NCBI RefSeq assembly: GCF_914271435.1 | Contig: NZ_CAJZAI010000018.1 | Coordinates: forward strand, 1 to 64,000 | Direction: 5' to 3' | Length of the DNA stretch: 64,000 bases | Origin: Cupriavidus laharis | GTDB lineage: Bacteria > Pseudomonadota > Gammaproteobacteria > Burkholderiales > Burkholderiaceae | In this document: positions 50,625-59,721 of the stretch, one piece after another | Numbering within the stretch: the stretch's first letter is position 1 | How the letters are laid out: the number at the start of each line of letters is the position of its first letter | Position numbers and translations under genes: made by a program | Notes under the pieces: generated by a model | What the model saw: the letters and a program-made list of their open reading frames with translations, nothing else | What the model was told of the DNA's origin: nothing | Database searches by the model: none

Positions 50625-51626
50625 ATGAGCAACATCCATCTCACCTACATCAACGGCAAGGACATTGCGCGGCTGGAACTGACCGATGCCGAGATCCTGT
50701 CTGCGGTAGAGCAGGCGCTGGTGGCGCAGGGCAACGGGCAGACCGTGATCGAGCCACGCGTGCACCTGATGCCGGATCCCGCCTTCAATGGCCACTTCAA
50801 TGTGCTGCGCGGCTACGTGGCGCCGCTGGGGCTGGCCGGTGTGAAGATCGTGGGTGACTATGTCGACAACTACAAGCTCGGCCTGCCGTCGGAAATGGCG
50901 ATGCTGAACCTGTTCGACCCGCGTACCGGCATGCCCGTGGCCATGGTCGATGCGACGTTCATCACCGATGCCCGCACCGGTGCGCTCACTGCACTCGGCG
51001 CGCGGCACCTCGCTCGCCGCAACAGCAAGGTGCTCGGCCATATCGGCGCGCGTGGGACGTCGTACTGGAACGTCCGGCTGCTCGACAGCCTGTTCGACTT
51101 CGACGAGATCCGCGTGCACTCGCGCCGCCCCGAAAGCCGGAACGCCTTCGCGGCGCGGCTGGAACGCGATCTTGGCAAGAAGATCGTCGTGACCGAGGAC
51201 TGGGAATCGTGCGTGCGCGATGCCGATATCGTGGTGGAAGCGTCGCGCCTGGAGCGCCCCACGCCGATGCTCAAGACCGAATGGATCAAGCGCGGCGCCT
51301 TTGTGGTGCCGTACGGCACCATGAGCGCGGTGGAGTTGTCGCTGACCGACATCATGACCAGGCTGGTGGTGGACGACTGGGGCCAGTGCAAGGGTGGCAT
51401 GTTCGGATCGCTGCGGCCCCACGTCGAGGCAGGCAAGCTGTCCGAGCAGACCCTGTATGCGGAACTCGGCGAGATCGCCGCCGGCCGCAAGCCGGGCCGG
51501 CAAAGCGATGACGAAACCAACCTGTTCTGGCACCGCGGCCTGTCACTCAGCGACATCGCACTGGGCCACGCCATCCTGCAGAAGGCCCGGGAGCGGGGGC
51601 TGGGCCAGCGCCTGGTGTACGCATGA
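50625..51626 (+). CDS. Ornithine cyclodeaminase / mu-crystallin family protein
   Basis: The product is 333 residues. Family motifs are IVGDYVDNYKLGLPSEMAML, VAMVDATFITDARTGALTAL, the NAD-binding GHIGARGTSYWNVRLLD, EIRVHSRRPESRNAFAARL and DIVVEASRLERPTPML. Members deaminate ornithine or reduce small imines, and others act on opine- or lanthionine-type substrates. The activity is not certain; ornithine to proline is only one option. AAAGGAG lies before the ATG at 50625. It is coupled to the next gene by an ATGA overlap. Confidence 0.9.
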   Translation: MSNIHLTYINGKDIARLELTDAEILSAVEQALVAQGNGQTVIEPRVHLMPDPAFNGHFNVLRGYVAPLGLAGVKIVGDYVDNYKLGLPSEMAMLNLFDPRTGMPVAMVDATFITDARTGALTALGARHLARRNSKVLGHIGARGTSYWNVRLLDSLFDFDEIRVHSRRPESRNAFAARLERDLGKKIVVTEDWESCVRDADIVVEASRLERPTPMLKTEWIKRGAFVVPYGTMSAVELSLTDIMTRLVVDDWGQCKGGMFGSLRPHVEAGKLSEQTLYAELGEIAAGRKPGRQSDDETNLFWHRGLSLSDIALGHAILQKARERGLGQRLVYA

Positions 51627-52444
51627 TTGCGAGCGCACGCATGTATGCCGTGGCCGCGCCCGCGGCGCGCGCCTGGCAGGCACTGTTCGCGCGCGTGGCC
51701 GAATGCGCCGGGGTGGACCTGGCCTATGTCGAGCACGCTGCCCCGGCACCGGTCAGCGCGCTGTGGGCGCGGCCGGACTGCGGCTGCGTGTTTATGTGCG
51801 GCTATCCCTATGCGTGTGCGCCGGCAGGGCGCGAACTGCTCGCTGCGCCGGTGCCGGCCGCGCCGCGCTACCAGGGTCGGCCGGTGTATTTCAGCGAGTT
51901 CGTCGTGCATGCAGACTCCCCCGCGCAGACGCTGGCGCAGACGTTCGGCGGCCGCCTCGCGTGCATGCTCCCGGAATCGAACTCGGGCTACAACGCGCCA
52001 CGCCACTTCCTGATGCGGCAAGCGCCGGCCGGGGCGCGCACGCTGTACAGGCCGACTGCTCAGCCCACGCCGACGCCGCTCGCCACCATCGACGCGGTGA
52101 TCGCCGGCGAAGCCGAGGCCGGCGTGGTCGACAGCTATGTACTCGACCTGCTGCGCAGCCACGCGCCCGAGCGCGTCGCGCAGTTGCGGACCCTGGCCCA
52201 GACGCCGGCCGCGCCGATTCCTCCGCTGGTGGCATCCGCGCAGATCGGCGCCGAGGCGTGCGCGCGCATACGTGAGGCATTGCTGGCCATGGACCACGAC
52301 CCACTGGGCGCAGACCTGATGGCGCAGTTGGGGCTGGCGTGCTTCGCCGCGGTACAGCCGCAGGACTATGCCGGCCTGGCCGCGCTGGCCCGGGAGTCGG
52401 ACGAGGCGGGCTTTGCCCTGACCGCAGACGGGGAACTCGTATGA
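51623..52444 (+). CDS. PhnD-like protein without a signal peptide
   Basis: The product is 273 residues. VYFSEFVVHADSPAQTLAQT, FGGRLACMLPESNSGYNAPR and VDSYVLDLLRSHAPERVAQL follow the phosphonate/phosphite-binding protein fold (PhnD-like, PF12974). The N-terminus (MIASARMYAVAAPAARAWQA) has no lipobox or cleavable leader, so it may be cytoplasmic. Binding proteins of this group can bind ligands other than phosphonates. It overlaps the cyclodeaminase gene by ATGA and is followed 82 bases later by the Bug receptor. Confidence 0.7.
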   Translation: MIASARMYAVAAPAARAWQALFARVAECAGVDLAYVEHAAPAPVSALWARPDCGCVFMCGYPYACAPAGRELLAAPVPAAPRYQGRPVYFSEFVVHADSPAQTLAQTFGGRLACMLPESNSGYNAPRHFLMRQAPAGARTLYRPTAQPTPTPLATIDAVIAGEAEAGVVDSYVLDLLRSHAPERVAQLRTLAQTPAAPIPPLVASAQIGAEACARIREALLAMDHDPLGADLMAQLGLACFAAVQPQDYAGLAALARESDEAGFALTADGELV

Positions 52445-52526
52445 GGCACGATGCGGGCACACTGCCGCTGCCCGTCGTTCGCAGCAAGCCTGACCATTGT
52501 TACGTACTTACGCAAGGGGAACCGCA

Positions 52527-53543
52527 ATGAAGCTAGTCAGCAAGACCATCATCGACCGCATTGCCAAACGCTGGCTGTTGGCCTGCGCCTCGGCCTGCAT
52601 GCCCTGGCTTGCGTTTGCGCCGGCACTGGCGCAGGGCGCGGCGCAAAGCTATCCGGCGAAGCCGGTGCGCATGGTGGTGCCGTTCGCCGCCGGCGGACCG
52701 GCCGACGTGCTCGGCCGCGTTGTCGGCGAGGGTATTTCCAAGGCCACCGGCCAGAGCGTGCTGGTCGACAACAAGGCCGGTGCCGCCGGCACCATCGGCG
52801 TGGACATGGTGGCCAAGGCTGCGCCGGACGGCTATACGCTCGCGATCGTGCCGGTCGGCAATATTGCCGTGAATCCGGCCCTGATGCCGAACCTGCCGTA
52901 CAAGCCGGCCGACCTTGCACCGGTCGCCATGCTGGCCACGGCGGAGAACGTGCTGGTGGTCAGCGCGTCGACACCGGTGAAATCGCTGTCGGACCTGCTC
53001 AAGCTGGCCGCGCAGAAGCCTGGCCAGCTCACCTTCGCGTCGCCGGGCGCCGGCAGCCAGGCACATCTGGCGGGCGAACTGCTGCAGCAGGACGCCAACG
53101 TCAAGCTGATTCACGTCCCCTACAAGGGAGTGAGCCCGGCCATGACCGACCTGGTGGGCGGGCAGGTGACGATGATGTTTGCGCAGCTTTCTTCGGCGCT
53201 GCCGTATATCAAGGCCGGCAAGCTGGTGCCGCTGGGCGTGGCCAGTGCGCGGCGCTCCGCGGTGCTGCCCGATGTGCCGACCATTGCCGAGCAGGGGCTG
53301 CCGAAGTTCGAGGCGGTGTCCTGGTATGCGTTGATGGCACCGGCCGGCACGCCGCAGGACGTGCTGCGCAAGCTCAGCAAGGAGACTGGCACGGTGCTGG
53401 CAGACCCGGTGCTCAAGGAAAAGCTGGCCACGCTGGGCATGGAGACAGCCGGCGGCACGCCGGAGCAGCTTGCCGCGACCATCCAGAAGGAAAGCGCCCG
53501 CTGGGCAGGGCTGATCCGCCAGCGGCACATCACCATCGACTGA
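52527..53543 (+). CDS. Bug/TctC-family periplasmic substrate-binding protein
   Basis: The product is 338 residues with a signal peptide (MKLVSKTIIDRIAKRWLLAC, cleavage after ALAQ). The mature protein matches the Bug family: AKPVRMVVPFAAGGPADVLG, VLVDNKAGAAGTIGVDMVAK, HVPYKGVSPAMTDLVGGQVT and PLGVASARRSAVLPDVPTIA. Such receptors bind organic acids or amides and work with TctAB-type transporters. No tctAB genes are in the window. AAGGGG precedes the ATG at 52527. Confidence 0.93.
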   Translation: MKLVSKTIIDRIAKRWLLACASACMPWLAFAPALAQGAAQSYPAKPVRMVVPFAAGGPADVLGRVVGEGISKATGQSVLVDNKAGAAGTIGVDMVAKAAPDGYTLAIVPVGNIAVNPALMPNLPYKPADLAPVAMLATAENVLVVSASTPVKSLSDLLKLAAQKPGQLTFASPGAGSQAHLAGELLQQDANVKLIHVPYKGVSPAMTDLVGGQVTMMFAQLSSALPYIKAGKLVPLGVASARRSAVLPDVPTIAEQGLPKFEAVSWYALMAPAGTPQDVLRKLSKETGTVLADPVLKEKLATLGMETAGGTPEQLAATIQKESARWAGLIRQRHITID

Positions 53544-53593
53544 ACGCGTGTGCGGCGCTGCGGCTGACGACCACCACGCGGGGCGCCGGCATG

Positions 53594-54817
53594 TCAGGCA
53601 ACCTCGCGCTCTGCCGTCTGCGGCACCGCCAACGGCGCATGGGCACGCGCGTGCTGGACCGCCGGATAGCCTGCCGAGAAGACCAGCCGGCCTGCACACC
53701 ACGTATGCGTCACCAATGGCTGGCCGGCGACGCCGGCCACGGCGATCACGTCGGCGCGGGCACCCGGCACCAGGCGGCCTCGGTCGCCCAGCATGCAGGC
53801 ATCGGCCGGATTGGCCGTGACCAGCGCGAGCGCCTCGTTCAGCGGCAACCCGGCCTGCTGCGCGGCGGCGAAAGCGGCGGCGATCAGCGTCGACGGCTGG
53901 TAGTCCGAGCACAGGATATGGCCGACGCCTGCATGGATGGCGTCGATCGCGCGCATCGAACCGCTCTGGCTCTTGCCGCGCAGCACATTGGGCGCACCGA
54001 GGATGGTCGGTAGCGCGTGGCCGGCCGCGGCCTGCGCGGTCGCCACATTGATCGGAAACTCGCTCATGCGCACGCCGAGCGCATGCATGGCGGCAATGCG
54101 CTGCGGCGAATCGTCGTCGTGGCTCGCCGTCGGGATCTGCAGGCGGTGGGCCTGTGCCAGCAGGCGATGTACGCGCTCATGCGCACCTTCGAGCTGCGCG
54201 GTCTTCTTTTCCGCTGCGTCGACCGCCTCTTCGCGGCTCATGCCATGGTTGCCCATCATGTACGACAGGTAGGCATCGAGCGTCTTGAACTGGCCCTGTC
54301 CGGGCGAGTGGTCCATGACCGAAAGCAGGTCGACCACGCCTTCGGCCATCAGCGCTTCGAGCACCGGCACGGCGGAAGCATCGGTCACCTCATAGCGGCA
54401 GTGGATGTGGTTGTCGACGAGGCTGTGGCTGCGGTACGCGGCCACGGTACGCACCAGCGTGGATGCGGTCTCGTTGTTGCGCACGCCGAACTGGTTGCTT
54501 GCGAACGACAGCGCGTGGTAAGGCGTGGTGATGCCGGCCGCGGCGTTGCGGCGGTCCACCTGCGCCACGGCGAAATCGAGCGGAAACATCACGCCCGCGC
54601 GCGGCTCGGCTTCCTTTTCGATGGCATCGGAATGTACGTCGATCAGGCCAGGCATCACAGTGTGGCCGCGCAGGTCGAAGACCTGTGCGGAGGCGGGCAC
54701 GGCATGCGGTGCGGGCTCGATGGCTGCAATGCGGCCTTGCTCGATCAGCAGGGCGCTGTCTGGCAGCACGCGGTCGGGCAGTACCAGGGTGGCGTGCGTC
54801 AGGTAGGTGGAAGACAT
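53594..54817 (-). CDS. phnM: C-P lyase pathway triphosphate diphosphatase PhnM
   Basis: PhnM (EC 3.6.1.63) removes pyrophosphate from alpha-D-ribose 1-alkylphosphonate 5-triphosphate. The product is 407 residues, an amidohydrolase: VMPGLIDVHSDAIEKEAEPR, SLVDNHIHCRYEVTDASAV, VVDLLSVMDHSPGQGQF, PTASHDDDSPQRIAAMHALG and GAPNVLRGKSQSGSMRAIDA. Metal ligands of the family (HxD, H, H, D-type) are in place. AGGA lies before the ATG. It ends the phnGHIJKLM operon. Confidence 0.94.
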   Translation of the reverse strand: MSSTYLTHATLVLPDRVLPDSALLIEQGRIAAIEPAPHAVPASAQVFDLRGHTVMPGLIDVHSDAIEKEAEPRAGVMFPLDFAVAQVDRRNAAAGITTPYHALSFASNQFGVRNNETASTLVRTVAAYRSHSLVDNHIHCRYEVTDASAVPVLEALMAEGVVDLLSVMDHSPGQGQFKTLDAYLSYMMGNHGMSREEAVDAAEKKTAQLEGAHERVHRLLAQAHRLQIPTASHDDDSPQRIAAMHALGVRMSEFPINVATAQAAAGHALPTILGAPNVLRGKSQSGSMRAIDAIHAGVGHILCSDYQPSTLIAAAFAAAQQAGLPLNEALALVTANPADACMLGDRGRLVPGARADVIAVAGVAGQPLVTHTWCAGRLVFSAGYPAVQHARAHAPLAVPQTAEREVA

Positions 54818-54847
54818 ATTCGGTTCCTGTATCGGTAAGCAGGACGT

Positions 54848-55576
54848 TCAGGCAATGGCCGTGGCTGGCTGCAGCGCCAGCAAGCGCGTGGCGACGGCTT
54901 CGCGCACGGCGTCATCGTGGAAGATGCCGATCAGGCAGCGGCCTTCGGCCAGTGCTTCGCCAATCAGCTCCACTACCACGGCGCGGTTGTCCGCATCGAG
55001 CGAGGCCGTCGGCTCGTCGAGCAGCAGGATCGGATGTCCGCCGATCAGCCCGCGGGCGATGTTCACGCGCTGCTGTTCGCCACCCGAGAACGTGGCCGGC
55101 GGCAGGTCCCACAACCGGCGCGGCAGGTTCAGGCGTTCCAGCAGGGCAGCGGCGCGGGTGCGGGCCTCGTCGCGGCCGGTGCCGCGCTGCTGCAGCGGGT
55201 CGGCCACGACATCGAGCGCGGCCACGCGCGGAATCGCGCGCAGGAACTGGCTGACATAGCCGATCATGTCGCGGCGCAGTTTCAGGACGACCTGCTCGGG
55301 CGCATGGCTGAGCGTGACCCACGGCGCGTCTAGCGCAGTCGTGTCGCGCAGGCGGATGGTGCCCTCGGTGGCCAGGTAATTGCCATACAGGCAGCGCAGC
55401 AGCGTGCTCTTGCCGGTGCCGGACGGGCCCGACAGCACCAGGCACTCGCCTGCGGTTGCGTCGAAGTCGATCGCACGCAGCACGGGCAGGCGGATGCCGC
55501 CCTGGTTGTGCAGCGTGAACATCTTGCCGAGGCCGCGGACCTCGATCATGGATTGCTTGGGTTCGGCTTGTGTCAT
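54848..55576 (-). CDS. phnL: C-P lyase accessory ABC-type ATPase PhnL
   Basis: The product is 242 residues with a full set of ABC motifs: GPSGTGKSTL (Walker A), SGGEQQRVNIARGL (signature), ILLLDEPTASLD (Walker B). VLRAIDFDATAGECLVLSGP and MIGYVSQFLRAIPRVAALDV are typical of PhnL. PhnK and PhnL associate with the PhnGHIJ core, PhnL on the PhnK dimer, rather than acting as transporters. It is two bases from phnK and 30 bases before phnM. Confidence 0.94.
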   Translation of the reverse strand: MTQAEPKQSMIEVRGLGKMFTLHNQGGIRLPVLRAIDFDATAGECLVLSGPSGTGKSTLLRCLYGNYLATEGTIRLRDTTALDAPWVTLSHAPEQVVLKLRRDMIGYVSQFLRAIPRVAALDVVADPLQQRGTGRDEARTRAAALLERLNLPRRLWDLPPATFSGGEQQRVNIARGLIGGHPILLLDEPTASLDADNRAVVVELIGEALAEGRCLIGIFHDDAVREAVATRLLALQPATAIA

Positions 55577-55578
55577 GG

Positions 55579-56355
55579 TCAGCCTTGCAGGATGGACGAA
55601 ACCAGCAACTGCGTATACGGATGCTGCGGGTCGTCGAGGATCTGGTCGGTCAGGCCTTGCTCCACCACGCGGCCGCCCTGCATGACCAGCGTGCGGTGCG
55701 CCAGCAGGCGCGCTACGGCCAGGTCGTGCGTGACGAGAATGGCGGCCAGGTCCAGGTCGGTCACCAGGCGGCGCAGCAGGTCCAGCAGGCGCGCCTGCAC
55801 CGAGACGTCGAGCGAGGCCGTCGGCTCATCCATGAAGACCAGGCGCGGATGCGTGACGAGGTTGCGCGCGATCTGCAGGCGCTGCTGCATGCCGCCCGAG
55901 AACGTGGATGGCACATCGTCCAGGCGCGCCAGGTCGATTTCCATCTTTTCCAGCCAGGCGCCGGCGATCTCGCGCAGGTCGCCGTAGTGGCGCTCGCCCA
56001 CAGCCATCAGCCGTTCGGCGATATTGGCGCCGGCGCTGACCTGCATGCGCAGGCCGTCACGCGCGTGCTGTCGCACGAAGCCCCAGTCAGTGCGTGCCAG
56101 CAGGCGCATGCGCGCGCTGGACAGCGTGGCCAGGTCGGTCAGGCCGCTTTCGCGCATGTCGTAGCTGACGCTGCCGCGCTGCGGCGGCGCCTGCATCGAC
56201 AGGGCCTGCAGCAGCGTGCTCTTGCCCGAGCCCGATTCGCCGACCACGCACAGTACTTCGCCGGGATAGAGGTCGAAGCTGACGTCATGGCAGCCGTGCA
56301 CGCCGTCCCAGGTGCGCGTGAGGTTGCGGACGGAAAGCAGTGGCGTGGCGCTCAT
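55579..56355 (-). CDS. phnK: C-P lyase accessory ATPase PhnK
   Basis: The product is 258 residues with ABC motifs GESGSGKSTL, SGGMQQRLQIARNLVTHPRL and VFMDEPTASLDVSV, plus THDLAVARLLAHRTLVMQGG. It resembles the oligopeptide-type ATPases from which PhnK derives. PhnK docks on the PhnJ face of the core. Its start overlaps the phnJ stop as ATGA. Confidence 0.94.
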   Translation of the reverse strand: MSATPLLSVRNLTRTWDGVHGCHDVSFDLYPGEVLCVVGESGSGKSTLLQALSMQAPPQRGSVSYDMRESGLTDLATLSSARMRLLARTDWGFVRQHARDGLRMQVSAGANIAERLMAVGERHYGDLREIAGAWLEKMEIDLARLDDVPSTFSGGMQQRLQIARNLVTHPRLVFMDEPTASLDVSVQARLLDLLRRLVTDLDLAAILVTHDLAVARLLAHRTLVMQGGRVVEQGLTDQILDDPQHPYTQLLVSSILQG

Positions 56356-57248
56356 TGTGCGGCTCCTTCAGCCTGCTGCGCGGCGACGCGGTCGCCGCAG
56401 TACTCCGTGTCCGAGCACACGAACATGCGCGTACCGGCATCGTCGGTAATGATCTCGTCGAGGAAGCTGTCGGTCGCGCCGCACTGGGCGCAACAACTGC
56501 TCCATTTCTCCACGGTGAACGGGTGGTCGACGAAGTCGAGGCTCTTCACTGAGGTGTACGGCGGCACTGCGTAAACCCGCTTCTCGCGCCCGGCACCGAA
56601 CAGCATCAGCGCGGGGCTGCGGTCGAGCTTTGGGTTGTCGAACTTCGGGATCGGCGATGGCCGCATCATGTAGCGCTGGTTGACGATCACCGGATAGTCG
56701 TAGGTGGTGGCGATATGGCCATGATGCGCAATGTCTTCATACAGCTTGACGTGCATGGAGCCATATTCGGCCAGCGCATGCATGGTGCGCGTCTCGCGCT
56801 CGCTCGGCTCCAGCCAGCGCAGCGGTTCGGGAATCGGCACCTGGAACACCATGACCTGCCCGGCACGCAGCGGCGACTCGGGAATGCGGTGGCGGGTCTG
56901 GATGATGGTGGCGTCCGCGGTGCGTTCGGTCGTCTTCACGCCTGTCACGCGGCCGAAGAAGCGGCGGATATTGATGGCGTTGGTGGTGTCGTCCGAACCC
57001 TGGTCGATCACCTTGAGCACGTCCTGCGTGCCGATGATGGCCGCCGTGACCTGGATGCCGCCGGTGCCCCAGCCATAGGGCAGCGGCATTTCGCGGCTGC
57101 CGAATGGCACCTGGTAGCCGGGAATCGCCACGGCCTTCAGCAGTGCGCGGCGCAGCATGCGCTTGGTCGACTCATCGAGGTAGCCGAAGTTGTAGTGGTC
57201 GTCGCGGGCCACGGTGGCCGGTGTGGCGGTAGCGTTGGTCTGACTCAT
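56352..57248 (-). CDS. phnJ: Carbon-phosphorus lyase core subunit PhnJ
   Basis: PhnJ (EC 4.7.1.1) is the radical-SAM subunit that breaks the C-P bond. The product is 298 residues. Cys253, Cys256, Cys278 and Cys284 have exactly the spacing of the E. coli cluster and catalytic Cys (C-x2-C-x21-C-x5-C), in CCAQCGATDSF and VCSDTEYC. HYNFGYLDESTKRMLRRALL and VPFGSREMPLPYGWGTGGIQ are also typical. A further Cys252 is adjacent to the first ligand. Overlaps on both sides are ATGA. Confidence 0.96.
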   Translation of the reverse strand: MSQTNATATPATVARDDHYNFGYLDESTKRMLRRALLKAVAIPGYQVPFGSREMPLPYGWGTGGIQVTAAIIGTQDVLKVIDQGSDDTTNAINIRRFFGRVTGVKTTERTADATIIQTRHRIPESPLRAGQVMVFQVPIPEPLRWLEPSERETRTMHALAEYGSMHVKLYEDIAHHGHIATTYDYPVIVNQRYMMRPSPIPKFDNPKLDRSPALMLFGAGREKRVYAVPPYTSVKSLDFVDHPFTVEKWSSCCAQCGATDSFLDEIITDDAGTRMFVCSDTEYCGDRVAAQQAEGAAQ

Positions 57249-58381
57249 GCCAGCGTCTCCTCCTGGGGCTGGATATCGGGCGTGGCAGCCGCGGGCGCGG
57301 CTTCGGGCCGGGCCGTTTCCTGTTCCGCACGCAGGCGGCGCAGCAGTTCCAGGTTGGCCTGGAAGTCCACGTAATGGGGCAGCTTCAGGTGCTGCACGAA
57401 GCCGGAGGCCTCGACGTTATCGCTGTGGTACAGCATGAATTCCACGTCGTTGGCCGGGGCGTCGGCAGCTTCGCCAAGCTCGGCGGCGCGCATGGCACGG
57501 TCAGCCAGCGCCATCGACATGGCCTTGCGCTCGCCGTAGCCGAACACCAGGCCATAGCCGCGCGTGAAGCGCGGTGCCTCGCTGGCGTTGCCCGTGAACT
57601 GGCTGACCATCTGGCATTCGGTCAGCTCGACCTCGCCAATGGTCACCGCAAAACCCAGTTCTTCGACGAACAGCTCGACTTCGGCCGTGCCGTAGCGGAT
57701 CTCGGCCGCGAACGGGTGCGAGTTGCCGTAGCCGCGCTGCGTGGAGTAACCCATCGACAGCAGGAAGCCTTCGTCCGCGCGCGCCAGATTTTGCAGGCGC
57801 GCCGTGCGGCCGGCAGGCAGCGTCAGCGGTTCGCGGGTCAGGTCGGGCGGGGCGGGATCGCCCACGGGAATGGCATCGGCCTCGACCAGTTCGTCCGCTT
57901 CAAGCAGCGCGGTGACGCGCGGCATGTCGGACGCCAGCGGTTCGGGCGACGGCGCCAGCGGCGCCGGATCGCGTTCGGCTTCGAGCGAGAAGTCCAGCAG
58001 GCGCTGCGTGTAATCGTAGGTCGGGCCGAGCACCTGTCCGCCCGGGACATCCTTGAAGGTCGACGAAATCCGGCGCTCCAGGCGCATCTTGCCGGTGTCG
58101 ACTGGCTGGGTGTAGCCAAAGCGCGGCAGCGTGGTGCGGTAGGTGCGCAGCAGGAAGATGGCTTCGATCTGGTCGCCAGCGGCCTGCTTGAGCGCCAGTG
58201 CGGCCAGGTGCGGGTCGTACAGGGAGCCCTCGGCCATCACGCGCGAAACGGCCAGCGGCATCTGCTCGCGGATCTGCGCCAGCGTGAGCTCGGGTACCGC
58301 GGTGTCGCCGCGGCGGTAGGCATCGAGCATCTGGTAGGAGTTGAGGATGGCACGCTCGCCTCCTTTGACGGCTACATACAT
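57245..58381 (-). CDS. phnI: C-P lyase nucleosidase subunit PhnI
   Basis: PhnI, with G, H and L, attaches methylphosphonate to the ribose of ATP with loss of adenine. The product is 378 residues. MYVAVKGGERAILNSYQMLD, RISSTFKDVPGGQVLGPTYD, DEGFLLSMGYSTQRGYGNSH and VEASGFVQHLKLPHYVDFQ match the family. The ATG at 58381 lies one base after the phnH stop, with GGAGG upstream. The longer reading from 58411 runs into phnH. Confidence 0.95.
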   Translation of the reverse strand: MYVAVKGGERAILNSYQMLDAYRRGDTAVPELTLAQIREQMPLAVSRVMAEGSLYDPHLAALALKQAAGDQIEAIFLLRTYRTTLPRFGYTQPVDTGKMRLERRISSTFKDVPGGQVLGPTYDYTQRLLDFSLEAERDPAPLAPSPEPLASDMPRVTALLEADELVEADAIPVGDPAPPDLTREPLTLPAGRTARLQNLARADEGFLLSMGYSTQRGYGNSHPFAAEIRYGTAEVELFVEELGFAVTIGEVELTECQMVSQFTGNASEAPRFTRGYGLVFGYGERKAMSMALADRAMRAAELGEAADAPANDVEFMLYHSDNVEASGFVQHLKLPHYVDFQANLELLRRLRAEQETARPEAAPAAATPDIQPQEETLA

Positions 58382-58382
58382 G

Positions 58383-59000
58383 TCAGTCCTCCAGTTGCGT
58401 GGTGCGCGCAAGTGCGCAGAATTGGTCGCCGCTTGTCAGCAGCAGGTCCACGCCGAGGGGGAACGCAGCATGATTGGCGCGCCAGCTCGCGCGGAAGCCG
58501 CCGGGCAGGCCGGTCACACGCAGTGCCTGGGTGGTCTCGATGCCGGAACCGTGCAGCGTCAGCGTTTCGCCGTCGGCGAGCGATGCGACTTCCACGATGA
58601 GCGTCGCGGACCGGTCCGGATAGGCCGGCTCGCCCTGCGCGCAAGCGGCCAGCGGCGGTTGCGCGTGACCGGCGGGAACGCAGACAAAGGTGGCGGCGCC
58701 GACCTCGTCCACCAGCGGGCAGCCGCAGTGGAAGCGTAGGAAGGCACGCACGGCGGCAGGCACGCCTGCCGGCAGCCAGACCGGGGTATCGGCGTCGGCC
58801 AGCGTCAGCAGCAGCGCGGCCTGGGCTGGCGAAAGGCCCTCCGGCACGCCGCTGGTGGCGGGCAACGGCTGCACGGTGCCAGGCCGGGCCATGGCATCGA
58901 GCGTGGCGCGGAACACCTGCTGGGCGTCTTCGACCGGATTGCCGAAGCCGGGCAGCAATGATGCGCTCGCGGCGGCAGTGGTGGGTTGGAGCGGTTGCAT
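58383..59000 (-). CDS. phnH: C-P lyase core subunit PhnH
   Basis: PhnH is a non-catalytic core subunit of the PhnGHIJ complex. The product is 205 residues with GFGNPVEDAQQVFRATLDAM, PLPATSGVPEGLSPAQAALL, WLPAGVPAAVRAFLRFHCGC and HAAFPLGVDLLLTSGDQFCA. The ATG at 59000 (MQPLQPT) lies one base after the phnG stop and has AGAAG upstream. The longer frame from 59228 only reads back into phnG. Confidence 0.95.
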   Translation of the reverse strand: MQPLQPTTAAASASLLPGFGNPVEDAQQVFRATLDAMARPGTVQPLPATSGVPEGLSPAQAALLLTLADADTPVWLPAGVPAAVRAFLRFHCGCPLVDEVGAATFVCVPAGHAQPPLAACAQGEPAYPDRSATLIVEVASLADGETLTLHGSGIETTQALRVTGLPGGFRASWRANHAAFPLGVDLLLTSGDQFCALARTTQLED

Positions 59001-59001
59001 G

Positions 59002-59487
59002 TCAGTCTTCTCCGCGAACCATGGTGAAAAACTCCACGCGCGTCTGTGCGGCAACGCCCGCCCGGCTGGCTGCGCGTTCGGCCTGGGCCTGCGCAAGCGG
59101 CGCGAGCACCGTTTCCCGCACGCGCTGGTGCCAGTCGGCGCGCTGGAGCAGGGCGTCCAGCACGGCGGCCTGCTCGGCGTGGCGCGTGCCGCGGCCCTGC
59201 ACGTATGCGACCCCCGCGGTGCCGCCATCTGTCCCGCCTTCGAGCACGATGGCGCAGCGCGTCACCGAGACCTCGCCGAGGTTGAACTGCGCGCCGGTGC
59301 CACCGGCACGGGCGCGCACCATTGCCATGCCGGCTTCGGGCTTGCGCAGCAGGCGGTAGGCGGGCAGGGCGCCTTGCCCCGAAAGTTGCGCGTAGGCCGC
59401 ATCCAGCGCGGCCGGCTGCGCCAGCGCCAGGATGCGCAGCCACGCGGCGCGGGCCGTGTTGGCATCCGTCGTGGTATCGTCTTGCAT
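59002..59487 (-). CDS. phnG: C-P lyase core subunit PhnG
   Basis: PhnG is part of the C-P lyase core. The product is 161 residues, with YRLLRKPEAGMAMVRARAGG, QFNLGEVSVTRCAIVLEGG and VAYVQGRGTRHAEQAAVLDA as family marks. It is the first gene of phnGHIJKLM. The promoter lies in 59488-59721, which also includes a GTATAGAC palindrome. GGGG is eight bases before the ATG. Confidence 0.95.
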   Translation of the reverse strand: MQDDTTTDANTARAAWLRILALAQPAALDAAYAQLSGQGALPAYRLLRKPEAGMAMVRARAGGTGAQFNLGEVSVTRCAIVLEGGTDGGTAGVAYVQGRGTRHAEQAAVLDALLQRADWHQRVRETVLAPLAQAQAERAASRAGVAAQTRVEFFTMVRGED

Positions 59488-59499
59488 TGTTACCCCTAT

Positions 59500-59511
59500 A
59501 CGTCTATACGT
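59500..59511. promoter_or_regulatory. Candidate PhnF operator before phnG
   Basis: The near-palindrome ACGTCTATACGT (59500-59511) lies thirteen bases from the phnG start and includes the core GTCTATAC. A similar site, GTCTAGAC, lies before the second phnM. The GntR/HutC regulator PhnF is encoded between the two operons and recognises sites of this type in relatives. Confidence 0.5.
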
Positions 59512-59721
59512 TTAGATGTTAGCAGTCTCAGCACGGCGATACTAGAACACACTGCCATGAAGTTTTTATGACGAATCAGGCCAATGCTCGGGCTCGAACG
59601 CCATACGCCGGCGCTGAGGCACAATCACGGGTACGGACCGGATGAACACTGGCGAGCCGCAGCATGCCTCCAGTGAAATCCGCGCCGGTGAATGCTTGAT
59701 GACAAAAGGCAAGGCAAGACA

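Noticed and set aside
52441-52530. 29-codon frame between the PhnD-like and Bug genes
   Set aside because: It starts within the ATGA of the preceding stop, but it has no helix, motif or ribosome site of its own, and its end overlaps the Bug start.
53544-53593. Terminator between the Bug gene and phnM
   Set aside because: Short GC-rich complementarity is present but there is no stable stem followed by a U-run on either strand.
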